NCBI GenBank assembly: GCA_950295325.1
Contig: OX485809.1
Coordinates: forward strand, 39,651,081 to 39,715,080
Reading direction: 5' to 3'
From: Polytrichum commune
Lineage: Eukaryota > Streptophyta > Polytrichopsida > Polytrichales > Polytrichaceae
DNA: 64,000 bases
A program made the position numbers and the translations under genes. Under the pieces are notes generated by a model, which saw only the letters and a program-made list of their open reading frames with translations, had not been told where the DNA came from and did not search any database. Position 1 is the stretch's first letter. The number at the start of each line of letters is the position of its first letter. Below are positions 12,470 through 23,224 of the stretch, piece by piece.

Positions 12470-13413
12470 GGGTGCAAGCATGGTAAAGTGGACCAAGAAA
12501 GTGCTTTGGTCAATGTAAATTTGGAGGTGCCATTAGAAAGTGATCATTATTAGATATAAGTGTGATTCTTTTATGAGTATAGAAATGTTATTCTTATAGT
12601 ACACTAGTATAGGAATCAAGTGAGTGAAAGAAAAGTGAAGAAAACATGTCTTTTAAAATATCTATATGTCATTTTTCAACACCTACACAAATATGTCAAG
12701 ATTTGCAAGTGCTTGAAAGTGATATATAAGTAGTCTCATAACTACATATTAAATTTAAATGTTTCTATGATGACCTATAACATACTTATATGCACATGTT
12801 TGTTGGAAAAATAATTCAATAAAACCATTCATTTCAATGTAAGAAACACTTGCATGAAACACAAATTTGGCAACTTTACTTATGAGTGCTATTTGAAGGG
12901 TGAATCAAATATTTTTTTATTCATTATTTTTGGAATTGTTATTATATCATATACACGGAGGTCATGATAAATTAATTTCCAATATATTGCAATTTATTTT
13001 TAAAACATTACATGATCAAAATTTGATTTTTTTGGAACAAAGTGCTTGATCCAATAGTTCCAATGTACAGAGCACTAGGAATGCAGTGAGATTAATGCAT
13101 AAGTCATGGAAAAACGTCCAACTTTTCTATCCTCATTGATTGTAAAGTTTCACACAACCATTAATAAACTTAGGATCCTTTCAATTTTGGAACCATGGGG
13201 TCTAGAAAACATATCAAGTAAGCTTAAAATAAACCTATGGATATTTTATGTGACATAAAGTAGAATAAAGGTCCATGTTCCATGTTCCATGTAGTTCCTT
13301 TTTTGTTCTCCCATGTTCCCTCCCACGTTCCCATGATATCAACAAGTGGTGAATTCACTTACAACGAATGAGTGCAAGGATCAAAGATTGTCCACTTTTA
13401 TGTGCTTGTCCCC
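12470..13413. mobile_element. Candidate TIR DNA transposon, non-autonomous
   Basis: The left end GGGTGCAAGCATGGTAAAGT is mirrored by a right end whose reverse complement starts GGGGACAAGCACATAAAAGT. Short direct repeats (ACAT) flank the element at 12466-12469 and 13414-13417. The interior is AT-rich with no transposase reading frame. The superfamily is undetermined, and the boundaries are less certain than for the element at 14151-14765, which shares the same ends. Confidence 0.4.
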
Positions 13414-14068
13414 ACATATAGATTATATTATCCATACATTAACTCAATAGATAGAACCTCATTTAATAAACACAATCTTGGCGGTTGAGACACCACAAAG
13501 TTGTTGAGATTTAGCATAAAAAGGGAATGAATTGGGTAGGTAAGATGGCATCTTCTCGTTTTATTAAAGTAAGTGAGCCTTAAATGGACACTAGAAGATC
13601 TGCACTAGAGTTGGAGGTGGGTACTGTCACTGGAGTCATGTTGAAAGGAAATGACACCTGGCTCACATTTTAAACTTGCCCCCAAATGGTAATCCAACAA
13701 AAAAAACAAAAATTCTTCAAAAGGAAGGGTACATATATCTAGCCCAACCTTTATACAAGCTCCACCTGGCCAAATTTTAGGGTAACTAATCACCATTTGA
13801 AGGTTATTTCCCATGAACAATGTAGAACTCATAAACAAATCAAATTATTTTGATACGCATTCAACACAATTTACAAAATTCTATACTTTGAGACATGGAA
13901 TAAATTAAGATTTTTTATATGTGAATTACATTCAACTTTATGAAAATTGATGCTCTCATGTTAAACCCTGACTGCAACATGGACATATAGCATACTTTCA
14001 AAAGAGATTTAATGTAATGGTTCTATCATACAAATAAAAAAGTGAAAATTGTACCACTCGTCAAAAAT

Positions 14069-14107
<39 letters not shown>
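14069..14107. repeat. ATG trinucleotide microsatellite
   Basis: An uninterrupted run of 13 ATG units in non-coding DNA just left of the TIR element at 14151. Confidence 0.95.
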
Positions 14108-14150
14108 TATTCACCCCAAAATGAGATATTTAACTTTGTCATTGTACCAT

Positions 14151-14765
14151 GATGCAAGCATGGTAAAGTGGACCAAAAAAGTGCTTTGGTATACTAAAAC
14201 CATAGTATTTTTGGTCAAAGGCCTAAAAGTAGTAGCGAAGTGTTGTTTGAGTTGTAATTCTTTTCATGATGATTTATGTTGTTGTGTTGAATACTCAAAT
14301 GCAGAAAATGAAGATGGGATATTCAATACTTATTATTAAAAGTGATGCTCAAAAGCAAAGGGTTGAGTTTGGTTGTGGACGTAAATTTCATGATCACAAC
14401 TATTTTGAAGTTGGAATTTTCTTTCAGATTCCTTGAATTCATTATCTACTTGAGTGCATCATCACTAAACTTTGTAGAAAACCATCAATTTAATGTAATT
14501 TTATTGTACTTTTAAACAAATTTTAGACAATCACTTGTTCAATATCACCTACTTGCACACCACTTGTACCGTCCTCTAAAATATGTAGACTTTTCTTGAA
14601 ATTTTTTTTGTCATCATAAATTGCTTCGCTTTGTAGATCAATATGTTTTAAAAATGTTTATGATTTTTTTTTCAACAAAATTCAAAGTTAGTGTATAGTT
14701 TTGAATCACTTTCATTGAACACTAGGCATGGATAAGGGGTTGTCCACTTCACCGTGCTTGCACCC
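14151..14765. mobile_element. Candidate TIR DNA transposon, second copy
   Basis: The left end GATGCAAGCATGGTAAAGTG and the reverse complement of the right end GGGTGCAAGCACGGTGAAGT form imperfect terminal inverted repeats. They are related to the ends at 12470. The five-base direct repeat ACCAT flanks both sides (14146-14150 and 14766-14770). The 615-bp interior encodes nothing recognisable. Confidence 0.5.
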
Positions 14766-14766
14766 A

Positions 14767-15429
14767 CCATTGGATGGTACATACATGATGACACATGACA
14801 AATCACAAAAACCACTTTATTTAACATGTCACATTGATTCAATGCCACATTAAATCAAATATTCAATGTAGATAGTATTAAATTGTTTGGACCAATGACC
14901 CCCATGTAGGAGGAAATTCAGCTTATAATAAAGATATGTATGCTATAGGTTGTTTCTTTGTGCTATATTCATCCTTCCCCCCATCACTAGTAGGATTGTG
15001 GGTTTTTCCAAACAACCTCGTTGAGCCAAATATGAGCCAGCATGGACGTTCCCACTAGGCTCTAAGGTGGTGAACCATGCACCATGTACCATGTACTCAC
15101 AAGTGTGAATGCGGTCAAGTGCTATAGACCATGGCAAAAGGAGTCATTTGACATGCTATTCAAGTTCTATTATCGAGCAACATGTCAAATCTAGCACCAT
15201 GGCCTACTTAAGTAGATTATGTGCATACTTGCTAGAGCGTAATTTTTAGGAATTTTTATTATTTAAGAGTTTCCAAATTGAAATCTAGAGGACAATTATG
15301 TTTCACTTTCCACATTTCACTTGACCTTTCATATTTTTGAAGCACCTATATAGTAGGAGCATAAGGTGCTAGCCTAGTAGGAACGGTAAACAAGGGGAAC
15401 CCGACACCTCATGTATCCCAAAGCAAGTC
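14767..15429. other. Intergenic DNA
   Basis: No gene, RNA or clear repeat structure was recognised in this stretch. Confidence 0.4.
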
Positions 15430-16860
15430 CTTAGCCTAGAGCTCATGCCAAATTGGGCAGGTCCCAACTGGCCGAGTGATAACCCCATCATAGGGGACCT
15501 TCATAAAGAAGGGTGGTAAGGCGAGGGCTTGTGATCTGGGACCCCCAAGTAGCCCAACCAAAAAACATATATATTTTTATTTTTATCATTAATATTATTT
15601 TATATAAATCCCGACAAAAAATTACTGCCCACCTTGCCTAATTTCAAAAATAAATGCTCTTGCATTCTTGAAGGTTGCTTGTCCACAAGTCCCATATTGA
15701 TTGCACTTCACCTTCAAAATACGAAATCCAATTTATATGTTCACTTCACCATCGTAAATAAGCAATTGACTGGGATTCCATGAAACTGCCCATAAAGCAT
15801 GTAATGAACTAGGAGTCAAAAACAACAAAATCTTCATTATCATTAAGGTTATAATTCAAGTGACTTGCCAATTGAAAAGGTCTTTTATAAAATGAATCTT
15901 ATATTAATGTTCTATTTATAGTTTTAAATTTTCTATAATAGTTCAGTTAATGACTTTTACTTTCACAAGTATTCATACAAAATCAAACTAAATAACTGGG
16001 ATTATATGTAATTAAGTGTAAATTACCCTATTGAATGTAATTGAGTGCAAGCTCTAAGTTTCTACAAGTACTCATACACATTGAGACTAATCAAGTGTGA
16101 TTAAGTGCATGTATGCACTTGAAACGCAATTTAGCATAATGAAGCCTAAAACAGTGTAGTCAAGCACATCAAATCTTATATCTGAATTAAATCGTAATTA
16201 ATTCATAGTAAGCACATTTTGCATAGAATTAGGCGTAATTACTTTGGTAAGCATAATTTCTGATTTGATTAGGCTTAATACACTTCATTACATATAATCA
16301 CAGTTAACTAGTTTGAATGTGTATGCATACTTGTGAAAGTAAAAGGCATTAACAAAGTTATTATAGAAATTTTAAAACTAGAAATAGCACACTGATATAA
16401 GTTTCATTTTATAGTGACAAAAGACTCTTTTAAAGGGTAAGTCACATAAATTATAATCTTAATGCTAATGAGGATTTTGTAATATTTTGACTTCCAAGTT
16501 TATTACATGCTTTATGGACGGTTTCCCTTTGGGAATGAAATCCCCATCAATTGCTTATTTACTGAGGGGAAGTGAACGTATATTGTATTTTGAACCTTGA
16601 AGAAGAAGTGCACTCAATATGGAATTTGTGGACAAGTGGCCTTCAAGAATGCAAGAGCATTATATATATAATGAAATCGGGTAGGGCGGGGCAACAATTT
16701 TATTCACGATTATAAACTTTCAAAATAATGCAGCGAAATTGCTCGGGGGTGCCATATCACAAGCCCTGGCCTTAGAAACCCTCCTTCTAAAAGCCCCCCA
16801 TGATGGGGTCATCACTTAGCTAGCTAGGGGCCCATCCCAGTTTGGCATGAGCTCTAGCCC
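15430..16860. mobile_element. Fold-back element, ~1.43 kb imperfect palindrome (copy 1)
   Basis: The left half (from CTAGAGCTCATGCCAAATTG) is answered by its inverted copy at the right (CAGTTTGGCATGAGCTCTAG). Matching inner blocks include TTGCATTCTTGAAGGTTGCT with its inverse near 16640, and TTTCACAAGTATTCATAC with its inverse near 16330. The whole element could fold into one long hairpin of ~700-bp arms. Its inner part is shared with the elements at 42702 and 47678, while its outer ~200 bp differ. No coding frame and no clear target duplication were found. Confidence 0.75.
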
Positions 16861-17004
16861 CAACCCTTAGCCATCACCTCCACTCACATCAAATGTGCAC
16901 ATAACTAGAAGGTAATGAACTTAGTGAGTTACTACACATACTTATAATACATAGTTACGAATAGTAAATATAAAGTGGATAGTATATGGCCCATTTTATT
17001 GTAA
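16861..17004. other. Short intergenic spacer
   Basis: Nothing recognisable lies between the fold-back element and the tandem array that follows. Confidence 0.4.
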
Positions 17005-17540
17005 CGAGTTTGCAAATGAATTTATTATTTTATTGAAAAAGGTAGATCTCTTTTAGGTCTTTAGATCTACAGATTTTTTTTTGAAAATTTTCAAGCTATT
17101 TTACCTGCCTGAAAGGACCGCTTTTAAAAAAAACTTGGCAGATTTGTGTAGGTTGCATATGAATATATTACTTTGAAAAAATATAGATTATTTTTATTTT
17201 CTTAGATATATAAAATTAAAAAAATTCTAAGTTATTTAACCTACGTAAAAGGCCTATGTCTTAAGAAAATCATTGGGAATTTTTGTAGGTTGCATATGAA
17301 TTTATTATCTTTGAAAAAATAGTCGTAGACTCTTTATGGTTGTTCAAATCTATGGGATTTTTAATAAAAAAAATTAAAATTATTTAACCTGCTCAAAATG
17401 CTCCTTTCCTTGAACAATTTTGAGAATTTATTTAGGTTGCGTATGAATTTATTATTTGATACAAAAAATATTTATAGTTTTTCAGATGTATGGATTTGTT
17501 TTGGAAATTTTCCAAGCAATTTAAAAAGAAAGACATTCTA
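17005..17540 (+). repeat. AT-rich tandem array of ~140-bp units, four copies
   Basis: Copies are marked by GTAGGTTGCATATGAATTTA-like starts at about 17006, 17148, 17285 and 17433. Each is followed by a TTTGAAAAAATA block, then GATCTATGGATTTT, and TTATTTAACCTGC. Spacing is 137-148 bp. Divergence is substantial, so the array is old. Its unit length is in the range of monomeric plant satellites. Confidence 0.75.
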
Positions 17541-18339
17541 TCTCAGACTTTTGGTTTCCTTTACTATCTTAGGCTTTGCAAATATGCCAAAGTCGTGGGG
17601 GAAAATGAAGAAGCTTACAAAGTGACCATACCCTGAAATTGACCACATGCTTAAAATGACACAAATTAGTCAACAAGACTATGACCTTGAGCCATATCAT
17701 TAGGGGTGTAAAAGTGACCACCCAAATGATCCTTTCGCATGACACAAATTGTTTTTTTTGAAAGCCAAGTGCGCTCTAAGCTAAGAGCTTGTTCACATGG
17801 GGTCCCAAGTCCTAAGTCCCAAGTCACTTGTGGTCAATCTGTGCAATCTCAACCATTGAGGGCATGGAAGTTAGGCTTACCACTTCACATGGGATCCCGA
17901 GTCTTAAGTCCCAAGTATGACATGGATGCCTACATGGTAACACTTTGTCAAGGTGAGGCTTGTGTTAGCTTTAAACCACCACCCTTATGCGTCTGTGGTC
18001 CGGGTGGGAGCCTAGGGCTCACATGTCATTGCTTGACTCCTTAGCCTTGGGGACCCACTACTCATACTCCAACAACATAAATATTGAATACACTCTTTTT
18101 ATTCAACATCACAAGGCTTTAGTATTGAGAAATACTTCATGCACCTATGACAATTGTCACACAATCACAACACTAACATCCACTTTCACTCCTAGTCTTC
18201 TATCTATCCTATAAGCTAATTAACTAAATAATCTAATCCCTAATAACCTAGAGGCACCACCATTTCACCTAAGTGGCTTATTGGGCTTCCTTCCTTAACT
18301 CTCCTACCTACAAATTCAAATTCTTATTTAATAATTATG

Positions 18340-19600
18340 CCTCCCCTGTTTCCCCAAGCCCCTGGACCGGGCTTCTGCAAGTACTCAGTCACTGTTTTCC
18401 TCCACCCTTGGGTCCCCGTCAAGCCCTTCAATTGAGACAGTCTGCCTCGGTGCTCCTGGAGCCCTGGCTTCCTTCAACCTTTCCCAGAGTTGAGATCTGG
18501 TAACCAACCGAATCTCACAACGACGATGCCTCCCTGGGGGGCTTAGCCCACTCAACCTTTTCCTTCCCCGATTTTGTCCCAACACTTTGGCTGACTGTAT
18601 TGACTCTTCACCAAAATTCTCCACATGCCCTTCCCGATTCTAAGTTACTTCCGAACCCAGCCAACAACCATTCCTGACCCAAGGGGGATCCTCGTCTCAT
18701 TGTTTCTGTTGAGTTCATCGATCTTAACTTACTTGTGGGCAGAAAGTCTGGCTCCACATTCAATGTTCGGCGCTGTCCCCGGTTCCCATCCCAGCACTCC
18801 TCGATCAACTGTGTTATCACTCCGACATAGAGTAAGTGTACATCCTCGATCAACTGTGTTCTCACTCCGACATCGAGTAAGTGTAAATCCTCGATCAATT
18901 GTGTTCTCACTCCGACATCGAGTTAGTGTAAATCCTCGATCAACTGTGTTATCATCACTCCGACATCGAGTAAGTGTAAATCCTCGATCAACTGTGTTCT
19001 CATCACTCCGACATCGAGTAAGTGTAAATCGCCAGAGTCAGCCTCTCTGCATCTCCTCGACATTATTCTCCCCTATTTCCTCTGAAAGTGGAGCCGCTTC
19101 GGCATTCTCGGCCTGCATCATCCCTCAAGTCCTTTGCGCTCAAGCATTCCGCCCACCGTACTTAACAACGTTCATCTCACAGACTGCTTCCCAAAATTGC
19201 ATCGACACGGCTAGCTCCTTGGCCGTTGAGGTTCAGTGTTCAACACCTTCTTCGCCTAGCCGGCCTCGGCTTCACCTGGATAGCAGTCCCCTCATCATTG
19301 CCTGAGACCTGCATTCGGTTTTTCAACCTGACTTCTCCTCACCTTGATCTAACTCAGCTGCTAACCCAGCAGCCAAATCTCCTTCGCCTCTAGGCCTCGC
19401 TGCCATGAGCAGCTCCTGTAGCAACGAGTCCAGAGAGAATGTGGTCCTCTGTTCCGAGCCTTCCAGGGACCCTCCCTGGATCCGAAAATCCGGCCCTCGT
19501 TCGATCTTGGGTGGACTTCTCCACTCTAAACCGACACATCCCTGATCTAAAACGAACAACAACCTTGGCCCAATACACCCTTCCCAACAATTACAAGCCT
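18340..19600. other. GC-rich island of unknown origin within the Harbinger-like element
   Basis: Base composition rises sharply against the AT-rich surroundings, and both strands have long open stretches. One is a 226-codon frame on the plus strand at 18625-19305; several 70-100-codon frames lie on the minus strand. No domain was recognised in any of them. The plus frame is kept open partly by the minisatellite, whose units are multiples of three. It may be a fragment of a retrotransposon leader or LTR, but I cannot show that. Confidence 0.4.
18799..19029 (+). repeat. Minisatellite, 45/48-bp unit, five copies
   Basis: Three 45-bp copies are followed by two 48-bp copies that carry an extra ATC, totalling 231 bp. 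Each starts CCTCGATCAACTGTGTT and contains CTCCGACATCGAGTAAGTGT. Copies are about 95% alike, so the array is young. All units are multiples of three, and the plus-strand reading frame continues through it as a 15/16-residue repeat with core SLRHRVSVNPRS. Confidence 0.95.
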
Positions 19601-20032
19601 AAATTATAAACCCACTAACCCAAAGCTTTACCTACCAACTAATTAATCCTTGAATCAACACTTCAAGCTTTAAACCCACGTTAACTATCATACTAGTCTT
19701 TAAATTCAACTCCAACTTAAACTCAACAGTCTCACTCTGTTTATCTTTTTGAGTGTTCAATGTAGATCAAAAGCATAGGGTTGTAGTGAGTTAATGGTTA
19801 AGAACACATGTGGGCACGATATTGGGCTCACAACTTGGGACTTGTGTTAAGAGTTAGGTTATGTCGTACAAAAAGCTAGACCCAACTCACGACACAAGTC
19901 TCATGAATATTTTTGCATAACATAATCAAGATCCAACTTTAATGATGATTTATCATATTTAATGGTTTATTTAGAGTTGGGACTTGCTAAGTGAACATGA
20001 CTTGGGACTTGACACCCCATATGAACCGGCCC

Positions 20033-20759
20033 TTAGAAACCATAATCGTAGTAGTGCATGTCAATAAATAGAATATGGTCCCTCTGTTGTAGGTGTTACG
20101 AAACTTTAGTTGGGTGGACTCAAGGTGAGTTTCCATGTAGGCCGCTTCCCCACTAGATTCTAGAAAATAGTGGGATGTAGATGTTCGCATGTGGGGCCAT
20201 TCACGGTTGGGGTACTACTTTTGGGTGTCTAACGGTTTAAGGACTTTTTTTGATAACTTCACATACTTGGTATAATTGGATTTGTATTGTGGAGCATATT
20301 TTGGATCATACCTACATTTCATCCTCCATATTGAGTACAACGACAAAGTTAATTTAGAAGGAATAGGGTCATCTATGATATCCATTTGATTCCTTAAAGG
20401 ACATTCAAGAGTGCTGTCTTACTTCCTGACCTTAGGATCAAGGAACGAAAAGGACAACAAGAATTAATTGAAATGATCCCAATTTTTTTCCTCACAATTA
20501 TTGTTCAAGTGTGTACCAATAGAACCAAATATGTATTGAATAGCAATTGCCCAACTTTACATGTGGCACCAAACATGTCCAAATATACATATACTCACGG
20601 CCACACGTAAAAGGAATGTCTAGTATTAGAATTGGACAAAAAAATTTATATGAATGGACACATGACACTTTTACCAAGGTACCAAGATACATAACAGGAA
20701 ATAATTGACCACCAATGCACACCTAAATAGCAAAAAAATGCCACTGATGTGGCCTAGGG
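20033..20759. other. Intergenic DNA
   Basis: No gene or clear repeat was recognised between the Harbinger-like element and the telomeric array. Confidence 0.4.
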
Positions 20760-20808
20760 TTTAGGGTTTAGGGTTTAGGGTTTAGGGTTTAGGGTTTAGG
20801 GTTTAGGG
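20760..20808 (+). repeat. Interstitial telomeric repeat, (TTTAGGG)7
   Basis: Seven perfect TTTAGGG units are preceded by a partial CTAGGG and followed by a T and an AAT-rich stretch. This is the Arabidopsis-type telomere repeat and supports plant origin. As it is internal, it may mark a repaired break, an old chromosome fusion, or telomerase-mediated capture. The lack of any mismatch suggests it is recent. Confidence 0.95.
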
Positions 20809-21319
20809 TGATTATTAAATAATAATAATAATATTTCTTGATAAAGCTTATGAACTATCTACTTATTTATGTAAATTTATTGATCAAATAAGAATAAATC
20901 ATGATGAAAACCAAGATCAATGCGACAAAGTCCTTAAGTCCTTTGTCCCAAAAGTAGTACCCCAACCGTGAATGCCCCCATGTACTTAAGCACAAGCCAC
21001 CATCCAACTACATTTTGGTGGTCCGCTAGAATGTGGAGGGCCGTGGATACATGCTGCTAGACTTCCATCCATCCACTAAAGAATCATCAACCTAGAAGTG
21101 TCAGTCATCAAAGGTTTTGAAAAATGGCTTTAGACGGGGGAGGGTGTTTGAACCTGAAGGAGGAGGCTGGTGTGTGGGCATGGGTTTGAGAAGATGGGAG
21201 TAGCTAGTTGGCACATACGAGACCCCCACCCCACTAGAGTCCCTCTACATCTGGATGAGTTTGTCCTTATTCACACTAGAATCTTATGGGCGAGTGGCCT
21301 ACATGAAAACTCACCCTTA

Positions 21320-21555
21320 GGGCCACTTCACACACAAGACTGAAGGCCTGTGCCCATTGCAATCTAAGACCTCTCATTGGTTGAAAGGGCGGAGACCGTC
21401 CAAGTTCACTTCACACACAAAGGTGAAGGCTTAAAGGCCCACAAAAGACTTCATGAATGAAAAGTCTACATGGAGTCCTACATGGCGAACTATGAATAAG
21501 GTTTCATGATCTCCCGGAATTTGCATCAAGAGGTGGGCCTGACGCAAGTCTCGGG
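21320..21555 (+). mobile_element. MITE-like dispersed element X, forward copy
   Basis: This block, starting GGGCCACTTCACACACAAG directly after TTA and continuing through GGCGGAGACCGTCCAAGTTC and AGTCTACATGGAGTCCTACA, is found as its reverse complement at about 33998-34224. A TTA next to a GGGCC..TTCACAC terminus resembles the Harbinger/Tourist-like element at 53213. The far end is not clearly defined. Confidence 0.6.
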
Positions 21556-22762
21556 AGACTATGATTTTTTTAATATTTTTTCAAGCAAGACAAATTCCAG
21601 GACGAACTGCATGACATATTCCAAAATAGATTCTAGAACAAACAAACACCACGAAGTAATTCTCTTAAATTGATAGAGTTTGAAAAATATTGTATTAAAC
21701 CAAATCCTCCCCTCTTTTTCCGCTTACAAAATATGCAATGATCCGGCAACATGGTCCATTCTCACTGCACAGTATGCTTGAGGGCCCGTGTCTACATAAA
21801 ACGGCTTTCCCAACACCCATGGTACGGCCTTTGGATGAGAGTCAAGGGCCCTCACCATTACAAGGTCACGGCTCCTGGCTCATGCGTGAAGGGGCCCTCA
21901 GGCGACTTGGGTCGCAAGTAACGCATAAAAGGGGATCGACTATTTTACATGGCAGTCGACTAAATTAGTGGGCAGTAAGAGTACCTCGCTGACTCCTTTC
22001 ACGTGGGGTATCTGTCGGAGAGAGATTTTCTTCAACAACCTTAGCGTGAGGTGGAGGACTTCAGGCTCTCCAGGATATTGGATTTTATAAAACCTCCAAG
22101 GCGCGCGCTACGCATGCAGTGAACAGAAATCTTGGAGTTCTATTATTCATCTATTTATTTAATGATTCTACTGCTGTTGAGGCTCTGAGTTTTATCACGA
22201 GTCATTAAGACTCGCGGTGGTCAAGGAGGGGTGGGATGATTAGGAATTTGCCGTGAAGGAGGTAGAGAAGCTATTGTAAAGCAAGGATTTAAGCCTGAAA
22301 AGTGTAAGTTGGTTCACTTTCGGAGGGGTAGAAAGGCTTCAACTTTCGCCACGCATCGTCGAAAGGAAGAAAGTGATGCACTTATTACAATCGAGGCAGA
22401 AGGGCTGCGGGAAGAAGTGAAACACTTGCACTTGAGGGTTAAGGTCCAGTTGAGGAACTAGGAAGCTGATTCTGGTCTCCTGTGACACTTAAGGGTGAAG
22501 ACTTCAAATCTCAAAGGGTTCGGGAAGAAGCGGGTTAGAATCGGGGCAGAATGGTGACTGCAGTTTCAAGCGGTGATTGCAGGTCGACATAGCTGGAGAG
22601 GTGTCCTGTGTGTACACTTGAGGGTTAAGGTGTAGTTGAGGAAAACTAAGTTCGGAAGCTTTTTGTCAATTTGCACGCGTCGTTGGGACGGAAGGGAAGT
22701 AATTTAGGTTTGGGGGGGGGGGGGCGCGGGAAGAGGAGCGAAGAAGAGAGTTGTTGGAAGGA
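21556..22762 (+). promoter_or_regulatory. Upstream region of GRAS gene 1
   Basis: This ~1.2 kb precedes the first ATG of GRAS gene 1 and presumably holds its promoter and 5' leader. A block CACTTGAGGGTTAAGG followed by AGTTGAGGAA occurs twice (near 22429 and 22617), a local direct repeat ~188 bp apart. A run of 13 G (22712-22724) lies 38 bp before the ATG, where it could form a G-quadruplex in DNA or the mRNA leader. No TATA box can be assigned with confidence. Confidence 0.4.
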
Positions 22763-23186
22763 ATGATATTAGAATCGAGGGAGAATGGAGCAATCAGTAG
22801 TTCTGCAGACAGAGCGGGATCCTCACCTCTGACCAGCAAGCTCCAGCAGGCATGGCTGTACTCTCAGATATCAAAAGTGCAGAGACGGGGCGTCTCGTCG
22901 ACATCTCCGGTGGCTACGGAGAAGCGAGCTTGCAAATTTCCATTGCCTGTGGACAGCTTCACATCGTCGCCTTTGGCTACTATCAAGACGTCTGGCGTTT
23001 TAAATGCGAGTCAATATGAAGCATCCTATGTGCACAAGTCCCGGCCAAGCGCTGCAGGGTCGTTGGATTTACTTAGAACCTCCGGAGGTCCACAGCTGGT
23101 TTCCTATTCGAAGAAGATGGACAAGATACCACCGCTACCGTCATGCTCTCCAACTATATCATCATCAGATGAGACTTGCGTCACAG

Positions 23187-23224
<38 letters not shown>

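Larger units (their letters stand above)
17785..20032. mobile_element. Harbinger/Tourist-like element interrupted by a GC-rich segment
   Basis: The ends GAGCTTGTTCACATGGGGTC (left) and ATATGAACCGGCCC (right, followed by TTA) match the terminal inverted repeats of the compact 383-bp element at 53213-53595. Internal blocks also match: CAATCTCAACC.TTGAG.GCATGG on the left and AAAAAGCTAGACCC on the right. Between about 17962 and 19838 lies ~1.87 kb that is absent from the compact copy. Either a foreign segment inserted here, or this is a longer parent form. No DDE transposase is recognisable in the extra segment. The left target duplication is decayed (TAA against TTA on the right). Confidence 0.65.

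Noticed and set aside
12470-14765. One single 2.3 kb transposon spanning 12470 to 14765
   Set aside because: Another left-type end at 14151 and a right-type end at 13388-13413, each with short flanking direct repeats, fit two separate elements better.
18799-19029. CRISPR array
   Set aside because: The repeats are directly adjacent with no unique spacers, and this is eukaryotic DNA; it is a minisatellite.
22751-22762. TTG start giving four extra residues for GRAS gene 1
   Set aside because: Non-ATG starts are rare in plant nuclear genes; the in-frame ATG at 22763 follows immediately and still precedes the shared N-terminal motif.
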